Shown here: in pieces, positions 7,959 to 16,994 of the stretch
How positions within the stretch are numbered: position 1 is the first letter of the stretch
Layout of the letters: every line of letters begins with the position of its first letter
Source: Planctomycetota bacterium
Lineage (GTDB): Bacteria; Planctomycetota; PLA2; JAEUHO01
Assembly: GCA_030066775.1 (NCBI GenBank)
Contig: JASJAY010000073.1
Span: 1 to 64,000 of the forward strand
DNA: 64,000 bases
Direction of reading: 5' to 3'
Program-made: the position numbers and the translations under genes
The notes under the pieces: generated by a model
Databases searched by the model: none
What the model saw: the letters and a program-made list of their open reading frames with translations, nothing else
What the model was told of the DNA's origin: nothing

Positions 7959-9313
7959 CGCGCTGCCTCCATGACGAGCGGGGCCACGCTCTTCGCGCCG
8001 TCGTACGCGGGGCCCGAGAGCGTCAAGAGCGTGCCCGTGACGCTCTCCTTCGGCACGGCGCCGCGCGTGTCGACGATCAGGTGGGCGTAGAGGCCGACGG
8101 CCTCCCAGTCGATGTCGCTGTGGTGCGTGGTCACGACGACGCAGTCGGCGGCGGCGAGCGAGTTCTGCGAGAGCTCGGTGCGCTCGAGCAGGGCGCCACC
8201 TGCGGAGATCGTCTCGACGTGCGGGTCCGCGAAGCTCACCTCGGCCCCCCTCTCGACGAGGAGCCGGATGACCTCGAGCGCGGGGCTCTCCCGGGTGTCG
8301 TCCACATCCGGCTTGTATGCCACGCCAACCACCAGAATCCGAGAACCCTTCACGCTACGCGCGCGCTCGTTGAGCGCCGACGCCACCCGCTCGGCCACGT
8401 ACTGCGGCATCGCCGTGTTGACATCCTGTGCGAGCTCGACGAACCGCGCGCGGTAGTCGAGGTGACGCAGCTTCCAAGAGAGATAGATCGGATCGAGCGG
8501 GATGCAGTGCCCGCCAATTCCCGGACCCGGCTCGAAGCGCATGAAGCCGAAGGGCTTCGTGGCCGCTGCGCGGATGACCTCGCTCGCGTCGAGCCCGAGG
8601 CGGTCGCACATGAGCGCGACCTCGTTGACGAGGCCGATGTTCACGCTGCGGAACGTGTTCTCGAGGAGCTTGACCATCTCCGCCGCCGAGGCGGACGAGA
8701 CGGGATGCACGTGCTCGATGCCCATCCGGTAGAAGGCGGCGGCCATCTCGGTCGATGCCTCGTCCACGCCCCCCACCACCTTGGGCGTGTTGCGCACGCC
8801 GAACCGCGGGTTGGCGGGATCGACGCGCTCGGGAGAGAAGGCGAGCCAGAAGTCCGAGCCGACCCGGAGGCCGGTCGTGGCCAGGCGCGGCAGCAGCATC
8901 TCCTCGGTCATACCGGGGTACGTCGTGCTCTCGAGCACGATCAGCTGACCGGGGCGCAGGGCGCTCTCGACGCTGCGCAGGGCCGACTCGACGTAGGAAA
9001 GGTCCGGGTCGCGGCTCTTCGAGAGCGGCGTGGGGACACAGATGCTGATCACGTCCATGTCCGCCAGGCGGCTCATGTCGAGGGTCGCGTCGATGCGTCC
9101 GGCCTCGACCTCGCGGGCGAGCTCACCGTCGTCGACGTCGGGGATGTAGGAGCGGCCGGCCTGGATGGACTCGACTTTGGCGTCGTCCACCTCGAAGCCG
9201 GTCACGCGGACGCCCGACTGGGCGAAGCGCAGCATCAGCGGCAGGCCGACATAGCCCATTCCGATGACGCCGTAGCGGCAGGTGCGGTCTGCAATGCGGT
9301 CGCGGAGTGTCAT
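7955..9313 (-). CDS. Nucleotide-sugar (UDP-HexNAc/UDP-glucose family) 6-dehydrogenase
   Basis: NAD-dependent oxidation of a UDP-sugar at C6 to a uronate. The protein has 452 residues in the three-domain UDPGDH fold: Rossmann motif YGVIGMGYVGLPL at the N-terminus, the TTYPGMTEE segment, the catalytic Cys in GPGIGGHCIPLDP, and a C-terminal domain with GVAYKPDVDDTRESP. The last two motifs resemble the UDP-N-acetyl-glucosamine/mannosamine dehydrogenase branch (WbpA/WecC/TviB) more than UDP-glucose dehydrogenase. ATG 9311-9313 (MTLRDRI) is preferred; a GTG at 9323-9325 adds four residues. It is followed by the Wzz gene with a GTGA overlap and preceded by an epimerase gene, a pair typical of HexNAcA-precursor synthesis. 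Confidence 0.9.
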   Translation of the reverse strand: MTLRDRIADRTCRYGVIGMGYVGLPLMLRFAQSGVRVTGFEVDDAKVESIQAGRSYIPDVDDGELAREVEAGRIDATLDMSRLADMDVISICVPTPLSKSRDPDLSYVESALRSVESALRPGQLIVLESTTYPGMTEEMLLPRLATTGLRVGSDFWLAFSPERVDPANPRFGVRNTPKVVGGVDEASTEMAAAFYRMGIEHVHPVSSASAAEMVKLLENTFRSVNIGLVNEVALMCDRLGLDASEVIRAAATKPFGFMRFEPGPGIGGHCIPLDPIYLSWKLRHLDYRARFVELAQDVNTAMPQYVAERVASALNERARSVKGSRILVVGVAYKPDVDDTRESPALEVIRLLVERGAEVSFADPHVETISAGGALLERTELSQNSLAAADCVVVTTHHSDIDWEAVGLYAHLIVDTRGAVPKESVTGTLLTLSGPAYDGAKSVAPLVMEAAR

Positions 9314-9383
9314 TGCCGCTTGCACAGCAAATGGGTGTCCCGAGCGCGGACGTCGTCCACGCAGGGATCGTCCGAAACCGCCG

Positions 9384-10340
9384 CTAGGCCTTCGTTCGTG
9401 CCGAGACGACGTCGACGCCGAACGAAGCGACCGTCTTCTCGATGCCCTCTTGCAGCGCCGTCTTGGGCTGCCAGCCCATCCAGGTCGTGGCGCGGGTGAT
9501 GTCCGCGAGCGAGTGCTTCACGTCCCCGACGCGCGCCTCCTTGTAGGTCGGCTCGCCCTCGAACCCGATCGCCTTCGCGATGCCGCGCGCGAGGTCGTTG
9601 ATCGACACGCGGTTGCCTCCGCCGCCGATGTTGACCGGCCCTTCGGGCTGGCCCGGCGCGACCGCGGCGCACCACAGCGCCTCGACCACGTCACCGACGT
9701 AGGTGAAGTCGCGCGTCTGCTCGCCGTCGCCGAAGATCACCGGGGACTCGCCCTGGCGCATGGCGTCCACGAAGAGCGGGATGACCGCGGCGTACTGCGA
9801 GTCCGGACGCTGGCGCGGACCGAACACGTTGAAGTAGCGCAGCGACACCGTCTCCAACCCGTAGGAGGCGTAGAACGAGGCCAGATAGGCCTCTCCGGCC
9901 GCTTTGGAGGCCGCGTAGGGAGACAGCGCCTGGATGGGCATCGACTCGACCTTGGGCAGCGTCGGCGCATCGCCGTAGACCGACGACGAGGAGGCGAACA
10001 CCACGCGACGCACGCCCTGATCGCGGGCTGCGACGAGCACGTTCAGCGTGCCCCCGACGTTCACGTCCGTGACCTCGTCGGGCCGCTCGACACTGCGCTG
10101 TACCGAGGCGAGCGCGGCCTGGTGGAAGACGACTTCCACGCCGCCGAGCGCATCGCGAACGGCCTCCATGTCACGCAGGTCCCCGACGACCAGGCGCACG
10201 TCCTGATCGACATCCGCGAGGTTCTCGCGCAGCCCCGTGCTGAGGTTGTCGAGCACGGTGACCTCGTGGCCGTCGCGCACGAGACGCGACACGAGGTTCG
10301 AGCCGATGAAGCCGGCTCCGCCGGTGACGCAGACCTTCAT
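9384..10340 (-). CDS. NAD-dependent nucleotide-sugar 4-epimerase/dehydratase (SDR)
   Basis: Extended short-chain dehydrogenase acting on UDP-sugars, 318 residues. Visible are the cofactor loop TGGAGFIGSN at residues 6-15, the catalytic SSS and YAASK (Tyr-x3-Lys) motifs, and the sugar-binding RYFNVFGPRQ segment, all typical of UDP-glucose/UDP-GlcNAc C4-epimerases (GalE/WbpP-like). The start ATG (10338-10340) has a CAGGGGG about 5 bases upstream. It is the first gene of the minus-strand operon and divergent from the flippase gene across 282 bases. Whether it acts on GlcNAc, GlcNAcA or glucose forms cannot be decided here. Confidence 0.88.
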   Translation of the reverse strand: MKVCVTGGAGFIGSNLVSRLVRDGHEVTVLDNLSTGLRENLADVDQDVRLVVGDLRDMEAVRDALGGVEVVFHQAALASVQRSVERPDEVTDVNVGGTLNVLVAARDQGVRRVVFASSSSVYGDAPTLPKVESMPIQALSPYAASKAAGEAYLASFYASYGLETVSLRYFNVFGPRQRPDSQYAAVIPLFVDAMRQGESPVIFGDGEQTRDFTYVGDVVEALWCAAVAPGQPEGPVNIGGGGNRVSINDLARGIAKAIGFEGEPTYKEARVGDVKHSLADITRATTWMGWQPKTALQEGIEKTVASFGVDVVSARTKA

Positions 10341-10622
10341 GAAAACCCCCTGATCGGAAGATCGATGGTTCGAGCTGTCCCACGGACGATTTCCGCGACG
10401 ATTCGGGTCGAACGTCAAAACCGCGCGACATCGTAGTCGTGCGGTGTTCACCGCGTTCGACACGCGAAGGCCGCGCGTCACCGCCGAGCACCCGCCGACC
10501 CACCGAGAAGGAGCCGAATGTGCTCCAAACTCGACGTTTCGGACGCCGCATGATGCGACATCGGGACTCGGACCCCTTGTCGGCCGGACGTTCGCCCGGA
10601 CTGTTGGGGCGAGGACCATTTT
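10341..10622. promoter_or_regulatory. Divergent promoter region between the two exopolysaccharide arms
   Basis: A 282-base non-coding interval between the epimerase (minus) and flippase (plus) genes that must carry promoters for both arms. The only symmetric element seen is a short inverted repeat, GGAGC-N7-GCTCC, at 10510-10526. No convincing -35/-10 or -24/-12 pair stands out. Nothing resembling an RNA gene was recognised. Confidence 0.45.
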
Positions 10623-12332
10623 TTGCGGACGAGCCGCCGAATGCGACCTCCCTCGGCCCAAGACGATCCGGCTCTGCCCAGCGCGCCCGCGCGGGGGGGC
10701 GCGTTGACCCGTGTGCGGCGCCGGTTCGCCAACTGGATGGGCGCGCCCGGCTCCTCGCGTCGCGTGCTTGCCCGCAACGCCCTCTGGAACTGGGGCTCGT
10801 TCGTTCTCGAGGCCCTCGTGCTCGCCTTTCTTTCGCCTTACATGGTGCGCGAGCTCGGGAACGGCGCGTATGGCTACTGGGAAGCCGTGCTGCAGTTCAT
10901 CGGCTATCTCGCCATCGCCGACCTCGGCGTGCGGCCCGCGATCGTGCACTTCGTGGCACGTCACGACGCCCTTCGGTCGCACGGCGAGGTCAACCGGTAC
11001 GTGAACACGGCGTTCGTCACGCTGGCCGGCGGTTCCGCGGTCGTGATGATCGGGGCGTGTATCGCGGCGCCCTTCGCGCCCGAGTGGTTCGGGGTCTCCG
11101 AGGCCTACGCCACCGAGACGATGTGGGCCACCGTGCTCGCCGGCGCCACCCTGGCGTTCAGCCTGCCGTGGAACGCGTACTCCGCCGTCCTGATCGGCAA
11201 GCAGCGGTTCGACGTCAGCTGCCGGATCGACGTGATCACGCTGCTCCTTCGCGCGGCGCTGATCGTCGTCGCCCTCGTCAGCGGGTTGGGCCTCCTCGGC
11301 GTGGCGGCGGCCGCCGCGATCTCCAGCTGGGTCGAGATGGCGTGGAAGACGCGCGCCGCGTTCCGCATCGAGCCGCGCCTGCGATTCCGCCCGCGCCTCT
11401 TGGACTGGTCGAAGGCGCGGCAGCTCCTGGCATACGGGGGCCTCGGGCTCGTCGTGATGTTCGCGTCCCGGCTCACGTACGAGACGGACAACCTCGTCAT
11501 CGGCCTGGGCAAGTCCGTGGAATGGGTCGCGCTGTTCGCGTTCGCCGCGAAGCTCGCCCACTACACGCGCGGGATGATGTACTCGATCGGCCGCGTGTTG
11601 ACGCCGGCTGTGGGCGCGATCGAGGCGCGCGAGGCGGGCAGCTCGAAGCGCCTCAGCGCCCTGCTCACCGCGGGCACGCGAGGCATGCTGCTCGTGAGCG
11701 GTCCGCTGCTCATCTTCTGGTGCGTGCTCGGCGGCGCGTTCCTCGAGACCTGGGTCGGCGATCGCGCGTTCCGCGTTCACGGCGCCGTGCCGCTGATGGT
11801 TCTGGCCATCGGCGCCGTCGCGCCGATCGCCTCCTATCCGCTGGTGGCCGCGCACTACGGCACGAACCGCATGCGGTCCCTCGCGATCCTGTCGGGCCTC
11901 GAAGGGGTCCTGAACGTGGGGCTGTCGATCGCGCTCGTGCACCCGCTCGGGCTTCTCGGCGTCGCCCTCGGAACGACCATCCCGGGGTTCCTCGTGCACG
12001 GCCTGTTGATGCCGTGGTGGATCTGCAGCGAGTTCCGCATGTCGATCCCGCGCTTCGTGAAGAACGCGTGGCTGGTTCCGATGGCGGCGGCCGCGATCAC
12101 CGTGCCGGTGATGCTGCTGCTCTTCGACCCGGGCGCGCAGTACGGCTGGGGCGCCTTGATCGGTGCGGGCCTCGTCTGCACGGCCGTGTTCCTGGGCTCG
12201 GCGCTGCTCGTCACGCGCCTCGCGAAGCGGTTCCTGGATGACGCCGAGGTCTATACGGGTCTCGACGCCATCGCGACGCCGCCGGCGAGGCCTCGCACCG
12301 AGCCGGCTACGGTCGGGGGGGCCACCCCGTGA
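10623..12332 (+). CDS. Polysaccharide flippase (Wzx/MATE-MVF superfamily)
   Basis: Integral membrane transporter expected to flip undecaprenyl-linked repeat units across the inner membrane; 569 residues with about 12-14 hydrophobic helices. The N-terminus after a short cytoplasmic lead has ARNALWNWGSFVLEALVLAF and the MVRELGNGAYGYWEAV segment characteristic of Wzx-type proteins. TTG 10623-10625 is chosen as start because GAGGA lies 7 bases upstream; ATG 10641 has no ribosome-binding site. The C-terminus overlaps the next gene by GTGA. It is the first gene of the plus-strand arm, co-directional with the ligase, deacetylase and beta-helix genes. Confidence 0.88.
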   Translation: MRTSRRMRPPSAQDDPALPSAPARGGALTRVRRRFANWMGAPGSSRRVLARNALWNWGSFVLEALVLAFLSPYMVRELGNGAYGYWEAVLQFIGYLAIADLGVRPAIVHFVARHDALRSHGEVNRYVNTAFVTLAGGSAVVMIGACIAAPFAPEWFGVSEAYATETMWATVLAGATLAFSLPWNAYSAVLIGKQRFDVSCRIDVITLLLRAALIVVALVSGLGLLGVAAAAAISSWVEMAWKTRAAFRIEPRLRFRPRLLDWSKARQLLAYGGLGLVVMFASRLTYETDNLVIGLGKSVEWVALFAFAAKLAHYTRGMMYSIGRVLTPAVGAIEAREAGSSKRLSALLTAGTRGMLLVSGPLLIFWCVLGGAFLETWVGDRAFRVHGAVPLMVLAIGAVAPIASYPLVAAHYGTNRMRSLAILSGLEGVLNVGLSIALVHPLGLLGVALGTTIPGFLVHGLLMPWWICSEFRMSIPRFVKNAWLVPMAAAAITVPVMLLLFDPGAQYGWGALIGAGLVCTAVFLGSALLVTRLAKRFLDDAEVYTGLDAIATPPARPRTEPATVGGATP

Positions 12333-13723
12333 GCACCGTCGCCACGACGATCCACGCCCGCCCGATCCCGCGCGCCGACGCGCCGCGGGAGACGTACGTG
12401 CGCCGCGGCTTCTTCCCGTTCGCCGAGAGCCACCTGACGGGGCTCCCGCCGCTCTTCTGGTGCCTGCAGCTCTACATCTTCCTGAGTGTCAGCGCGCTGG
12501 ACGAGCACTTCGAGACCACCATCCAGAGCGTGCTACCCGGTGCGCTCAACAGTCTCGGTCCGCGCATGCTGATCGGCTCGCTGACGCTCGTGATGGCCGT
12601 GGGCCAGATGGTCACGCGCCGCCGCGCCATGCCGGCCGCCGTCGGCAAGGCGCCGACCGTTTGGCTCGTCGGGTTCGTGATCGCGAGCTTCTTCTCGACG
12701 ATCTGGGCCTACCTGCCCGGCTTCGCGATCGACGCGTTCATCGGCCACTTCACGAGCATGCTCAGCTTCGCGCTGATCCTCGTCATCGTGCAGACGCGCC
12801 GCGAGCTGGTGCTCACGATCCTGACGTTCTGCGCCGGGATCGGCGTCTACATGCTCTTGAGCTGGTGGGAGTGGCGCGGCGGGCGCTACGACTACGCCCA
12901 GGGCGTCATGCGCATGGTGGGCGCCGGCTCGGCCTACGCCGACCCGAACTCGTTTGCTGCCACGATCGTGTTCGCGGTGCCGCTCATGACCTGGGTGTTC
13001 GTCAGCACGTCGAAGGCGTGGGTCCGCATCTGCGCGATCCTCTTCATGCTGTTGACCGCGCTCGCGGTGCTCAAGACCTCGAGTCGCTCGGGGCTCGTGC
13101 TCTTCTGCATGGCCTGCACCTGGGCGCTCGTGTTCCTCCCGCGTGGGCGCATGAAGTCCGCTGCGCTCGTCGTCGCCGTGATCGGCGCCATGACGCTGCC
13201 CGCGATGCTCTCGGAGTCGCAGATCGAGCGCATCCAGACGATCTTCTCCGGCCAAACCTATGCGAAGGAGGAGTCGACCCACGGCCGCGTCGAGGGATAC
13301 GTCGTGGCGTGGAAGATGTTCGAGCAGCGGCCGCTGCTGGGGGTGGGACCGGGCAACTGGTCGCCGTACCGCCAGGCGAAGATGGACGGCAACCCGCTGA
13401 TGCCGCACAACCTCACGGGGCAGCTGCTCGCGACCCGTGGCGCCGTGGGCAGCCTCACCTTCCTGGCCTTCTTGTTTGCGACCCTCGGCATGGCGTGGTC
13501 CACCTACCGCAGCCGCAAACAGGCGGGCGGTGCGTGGAACGTCGCCGTCTCGAAGCTCGCGTGTGCGGTGCTGATGACGTATGCCCTGCTGTTCATCTCG
13601 GGCCTCGGGGCCCACAACCTGACACGACCGAACTGGTACTGGTGCTCGGCCCTCCTGCTGGTGGCGCTGGGCTGTCGATCGGACGAGGACGCGGACACGC
13701 ACCTCGAGGAGACGCCTTCATGA
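12329..13723 (+). CDS. O-antigen ligase/polymerase-like membrane protein (Wzy_C)
   Basis: Multi-spanning membrane protein (464 residues, about 11-12 helices) of the O-antigen ligase/Wzy superfamily, which polymerises or ligates lipid-linked glycans at the periplasmic face. The large periplasmic loop has the family pattern STHGRVEGYVVAWKMF...PLLGVGPGNW around residues 315-350. The start is GTG (12329-12331) overlapping the flippase stop; the end overlaps the next gene by ATGA. Given its place after a flippase and alongside Wzz, polymerase (Wzy) function is more likely than lipid A ligation. Confidence 0.85.
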   Translation: MSTVATTIHARPIPRADAPRETYVRRGFFPFAESHLTGLPPLFWCLQLYIFLSVSALDEHFETTIQSVLPGALNSLGPRMLIGSLTLVMAVGQMVTRRRAMPAAVGKAPTVWLVGFVIASFFSTIWAYLPGFAIDAFIGHFTSMLSFALILVIVQTRRELVLTILTFCAGIGVYMLLSWWEWRGGRYDYAQGVMRMVGAGSAYADPNSFAATIVFAVPLMTWVFVSTSKAWVRICAILFMLLTALAVLKTSSRSGLVLFCMACTWALVFLPRGRMKSAALVVAVIGAMTLPAMLSESQIERIQTIFSGQTYAKEESTHGRVEGYVVAWKMFEQRPLLGVGPGNWSPYRQAKMDGNPLMPHNLTGQLLATRGAVGSLTFLAFLFATLGMAWSTYRSRKQAGGAWNVAVSKLACAVLMTYALLFISGLGAHNLTRPNWYWCSALLLVALGCRSDEDADTHLEETPS

Positions 13724-14640
13724 GCCGCGAGCGGCCGATCCAGAATGCGATGACGGTGGACGTCGAGGACTACTTCCAGGTCTCGGCCTTCGAGAGCGTC
13801 GTCGATCGCGGGGACTGGGGCGCCTACGAGCTGCGCGTCGAGGCCAGCACGCGTCGCCTGCTCGACCTGTTCGACGCCCAGGGCGTGAAGGCGACCTTCT
13901 TCACGCTCGGCTGGGTCGCGGAGCGCTGCCCGGAGCTCGTACGCGACATCCATGCGGGCGGCCACGAGCTGGCTTCGCACGGCTACGCGCACCGGCTGGT
14001 GTCGGACCTGACGCCGGAGGCGTTCCGCGAGGATCTCCAGCGCGCGAAGGAAGCGCTCGAAGCGGCCGCCCCGGGCGCCGTGATCGACGGGTTCCGGGCG
14101 CCCAGCTTCTCGATCACGAAGGACACGCTGTGGGCGTACGACGTGATGCGTGAGGAGGGCTACCGCTACAGCAGCAGCGTCTTCCCCGTGCGCCATGATC
14201 GCTACGGCATGCCGCGCTTCCCCCGCCGCCCGGTCCGGCTCACCGACTACGCCGGCCGGAGCATGTGGGAGGTGCCCATGACCACCTGGCGCGTGCTGGG
14301 CCGGAACCTCCCGGTGGCGGGCGGTGGCTGGATGCGCGTGCTGCCGCCGGCCGTGATGCGCCGCGGCATCCGCGCCGCGAACGCCGAGGGCACGGCGGCC
14401 ATCATCTACCTCCACCCGTGGGAGGTGGATCCGGAGCAGCCGCGCGTGCAGGCCGCCTCGCGGGCCTCGCGTGCGCGCCACTACGTGAACCTCGACAAGA
14501 CCTACGATCGCGTACGCGGCCTGCTCGAGGCGTTCCCCTTCGGCACGATCCGCGATGTGCTCGACCGTGAGGCCGAGACGCGGCGCGACACGACACCCGC
14601 GCTCGCGCCGACGGCGCTGACCGAGCTGGTGACGCCGTGA
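13720..14640 (+). CDS. Polysaccharide deacetylase (NodB fold, exosortase-system type with DUF3473-like tail)
   Basis: Metal-dependent de-N-acetylase of carbohydrate esterase family 4, 306 residues. The NodB motifs are visible: TVDVEDYFQ (motif 1), SHGYAHR (metal-binding SHxxxH), DGFRAPSFSI (motif 3) and IIYLHPWE near the C-terminus. The VEDYFQV opening and LHPWEVDPEQPR tail match the subgroup often found with exosortase/PEP-CTERM exopolysaccharide loci (TIGR03006-like), though no exosortase gene is in the window. No signal peptide is seen, so it may act on cytoplasmic or lipid-linked intermediates. ATG overlaps the previous stop; a GTGA overlap follows. Confidence 0.9.
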   Translation: MSRERPIQNAMTVDVEDYFQVSAFESVVDRGDWGAYELRVEASTRRLLDLFDAQGVKATFFTLGWVAERCPELVRDIHAGGHELASHGYAHRLVSDLTPEAFREDLQRAKEALEAAAPGAVIDGFRAPSFSITKDTLWAYDVMREEGYRYSSSVFPVRHDRYGMPRFPRRPVRLTDYAGRSMWEVPMTTWRVLGRNLPVAGGGWMRVLPPAVMRRGIRAANAEGTAAIIYLHPWEVDPEQPRVQAASRASRARHYVNLDKTYDRVRGLLEAFPFGTIRDVLDREAETRRDTTPALAPTALTELVTP

Positions 14641-16994
14641 GCCGGACCCCCGCCGCTCTGCGCCGGCTCGGCTTCGTCGGCGCCTTGGTCGCGTGCTTCG
14701 CGACGGTCCTCGTCCTCGGCTGTGGCGGAGGCGGTGGCGGAACCTCCGCATCCGTGCCGCCGGCGGGCGGCCCGCCGCCGCCCCCCCCGCCCGGACCGCC
14801 GCCGACCGGCGGCGACGAGATCCTCGACCTCACCGTCGCGTCGGGGCCGCTGCCGGGGCAGGTCGTGCTGCGCTTCACGGCACCCACCCCCGCGGCGACG
14901 AGCTACGACATCCGCGCCCAGGTCCCCCACCTCGGGCCGGACAACGCACCCTTTGCGCCGATGGTCGCGACGAGCCACGTGCCGGGCGCCGCCGGCACCC
15001 AGGAGACGATCACGCTCTCGGGGCTCGAGCGCGGCCAGACGCTGCAGTTCGCCGTGCGTCCCGTCCGCGGCACCGCCTACGGCGCGTTCTCGCACGGGGC
15101 AGCGGCCCGCGTCACCGACGGCCCACTGCCGGCACCGCCGGTCGGCGCGATCACGCTCTTCGGTCCGGCGACCCTCAGCCAGGACAACGCGTACTACGTG
15201 CTGGGCAGCGACATCGTCGCCGGCGGCACCGCATTCACGATCACCGGACGCGGCGTCACGCTCGATCTCGCCGGCCGCACGATCACCTACGGCACGGGCG
15301 GCGGCCAGGCCTACGGCGTGCAGGTGCTCGCGCCCTTGTTCAGCGGGACCACGACCATCACGAACGGCCGGATCGTGCAGGCCCTGAACAACAACGCGGC
15401 CTACAGCAACGCCGTCGACATCGGGGGCGGGCACCATCATCGCGTGTGTCGGCTCGACGTGACGGTGCAGGGCAGCGGCGCGCACTGCGTGTGGGTCTAC
15501 AACATCCCGACCGGCGAGGTGCGCGTCGATCACAACGTGCTGCGCTGCAACACGACGTCCGTCCCGAACCGGCACTACCCGGGCGTCTCGGCGGTCTACA
15601 TCGAGGACGCGACCCAGGCGGTGGAGGTCGACCACAACCACGTGATCGGCAGCCCGCAGTGGGGCATCAAGGTCGCGGGCAACTTCACGAGTGGCCGCTG
15701 CTGGATCCACCACAACCGCATCACGGGCACGAAGGCGCTCGTCAGCAACGGCTACATGATCGGTGTCTACAAGCCGAACGCCATCGTGTTCGAGAACGAG
15801 TGCATCGGCGAGTCGCGCGGCATCCACCTCGACGGCGTGGACGCAAACGGCAACAACGCGCTCGTCCACGACAACTACGTGTTTGCCCAGGATCAGCCCA
15901 ACGCCGAGTTCAATCCGCACTGGTGCCACGGCATCAAGATCGAGAACCCGACCTCGGCCACGTTGGTCCACAACCACGTCACCGTGCTGGCCGACGCGAG
16001 CCACAGCGAGGCCCGCGCACTCGACATCGACGTCGAAGACGGCGGCGACGTGATGATCTACGGCAACCGCATCTCCGGGCTCTCCACCGTGTCCACGAAG
16101 CTGGGCAAGGGCATCTCCTGGCTGGGCGGCTCGGCGGGGTTCACGCCCAACGTCCTGGAGATGCACCACAACGTGATCCGCGCCACGGACCGCCTTGTGG
16201 ACCGCGGGTGGTACGCCGAGAACGGCGTCCCGTTCATGGAGAACGCCTGGCTGCGCGACTTCTCGAAGGTCGGCAACCTGTTCCGCTTCGAGCACTGGGG
16301 CAACATGCCGACGACGGCGGCCACGGGGCATCGGTTCATCGACGCGTGGACGAGCGAGAGCACGACCAACGTCAGCCAGTCGGGCTTCCCCGGTCCGTAC
16401 ACCGTGACGCGCGAGTGGACCTTGATGGTCATCGCACAGAACGGCAGCGGCCAGCCCGTGAGCGGCGCGTCCGTCAGCGTGCGGGATCGCGTCGGTGCGC
16501 TGGTGTTCTCCGGCCTCACCGACGCGAACGGTCGTGCGCGCGCGCCGCTCGTGGTGACGCGCATCACCACCGGCCCGGTTGCGGACGCGCGCGGGCCCTT
16601 CAACGTGAGCGTCAGCGGCACGGCCGGGAGTTACATGGGCACCGTCACGATGAGCGGCAAGCACGCCCTCGTCGCGAACCTCTCGACGGGCACCGCGATC
16701 TCCGACGTCACCGCGCCCACGGCCCCTACCGGCGTGTACGCCGTACCGCTCTCCGCGAGCCGCACGGTCGTGCGCTGGACCGCGTCGACCGACGTGAGCG
16801 GCATCTGCAACTACCTCGTGTTCAAGGACGGCCAGCTGGAGCGCATCACGAACCAGCTCGAGGCGGTGATCTCCGGGCTGAGCCCCTTGACCACGGCGAC
16901 GTACACGGTGCAGGCCGTGGATGGCGGCGGCAACGTCTCGTCGCTCTCTGCACCGGCCTTCGCCACGACGCCCGTGGAGGACCGCGGACCGTGA
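14637..16994 (+). CDS. Lipoprotein with right-handed beta-helix and C-terminal fibronectin III-like domain
   Basis: Predicted outer-envelope lipoprotein, 785 residues. The leader ends in VLVLGC (lipobox-like), followed by a Gly6 tract and a Pro-rich linker (about residues 35-60). An FN3-like domain comes next, then a parallel beta-helix region (about 160-560) with recurring short NxI/VxHN turns. A carboxypeptidase-regulatory-like domain and a final FN3-like domain (about 700-785) complete it. Beta-helix proteins in polysaccharide loci are commonly lyases, epimerases or glycan-binding proteins; no catalytic residues can be assigned. The neighbouring gene encodes a clear paralogue. GTG start overlaps the deacetylase stop. 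Confidence 0.8.
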   Translation: MSRTPAALRRLGFVGALVACFATVLVLGCGGGGGGTSASVPPAGGPPPPPPPGPPPTGGDEILDLTVASGPLPGQVVLRFTAPTPAATSYDIRAQVPHLGPDNAPFAPMVATSHVPGAAGTQETITLSGLERGQTLQFAVRPVRGTAYGAFSHGAAARVTDGPLPAPPVGAITLFGPATLSQDNAYYVLGSDIVAGGTAFTITGRGVTLDLAGRTITYGTGGGQAYGVQVLAPLFSGTTTITNGRIVQALNNNAAYSNAVDIGGGHHHRVCRLDVTVQGSGAHCVWVYNIPTGEVRVDHNVLRCNTTSVPNRHYPGVSAVYIEDATQAVEVDHNHVIGSPQWGIKVAGNFTSGRCWIHHNRITGTKALVSNGYMIGVYKPNAIVFENECIGESRGIHLDGVDANGNNALVHDNYVFAQDQPNAEFNPHWCHGIKIENPTSATLVHNHVTVLADASHSEARALDIDVEDGGDVMIYGNRISGLSTVSTKLGKGISWLGGSAGFTPNVLEMHHNVIRATDRLVDRGWYAENGVPFMENAWLRDFSKVGNLFRFEHWGNMPTTAATGHRFIDAWTSESTTNVSQSGFPGPYTVTREWTLMVIAQNGSGQPVSGASVSVRDRVGALVFSGLTDANGRARAPLVVTRITTGPVADARGPFNVSVSGTAGSYMGTVTMSGKHALVANLSTGTAISDVTAPTAPTGVYAVPLSASRTVVRWTASTDVSGICNYLVFKDGQLERITNQLEAVISGLSPLTTATYTVQAVDGGGNVSSLSAPAFATTPVEDRGP

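Noticed and set aside
9384-11999. 871-codon minus-strand frame
   Set aside because: Only the part from 10340 down (epimerase) is real; the upstream extension is antisense to the flippase gene and has an Arg/Glu/Asp-rich composition without motifs.
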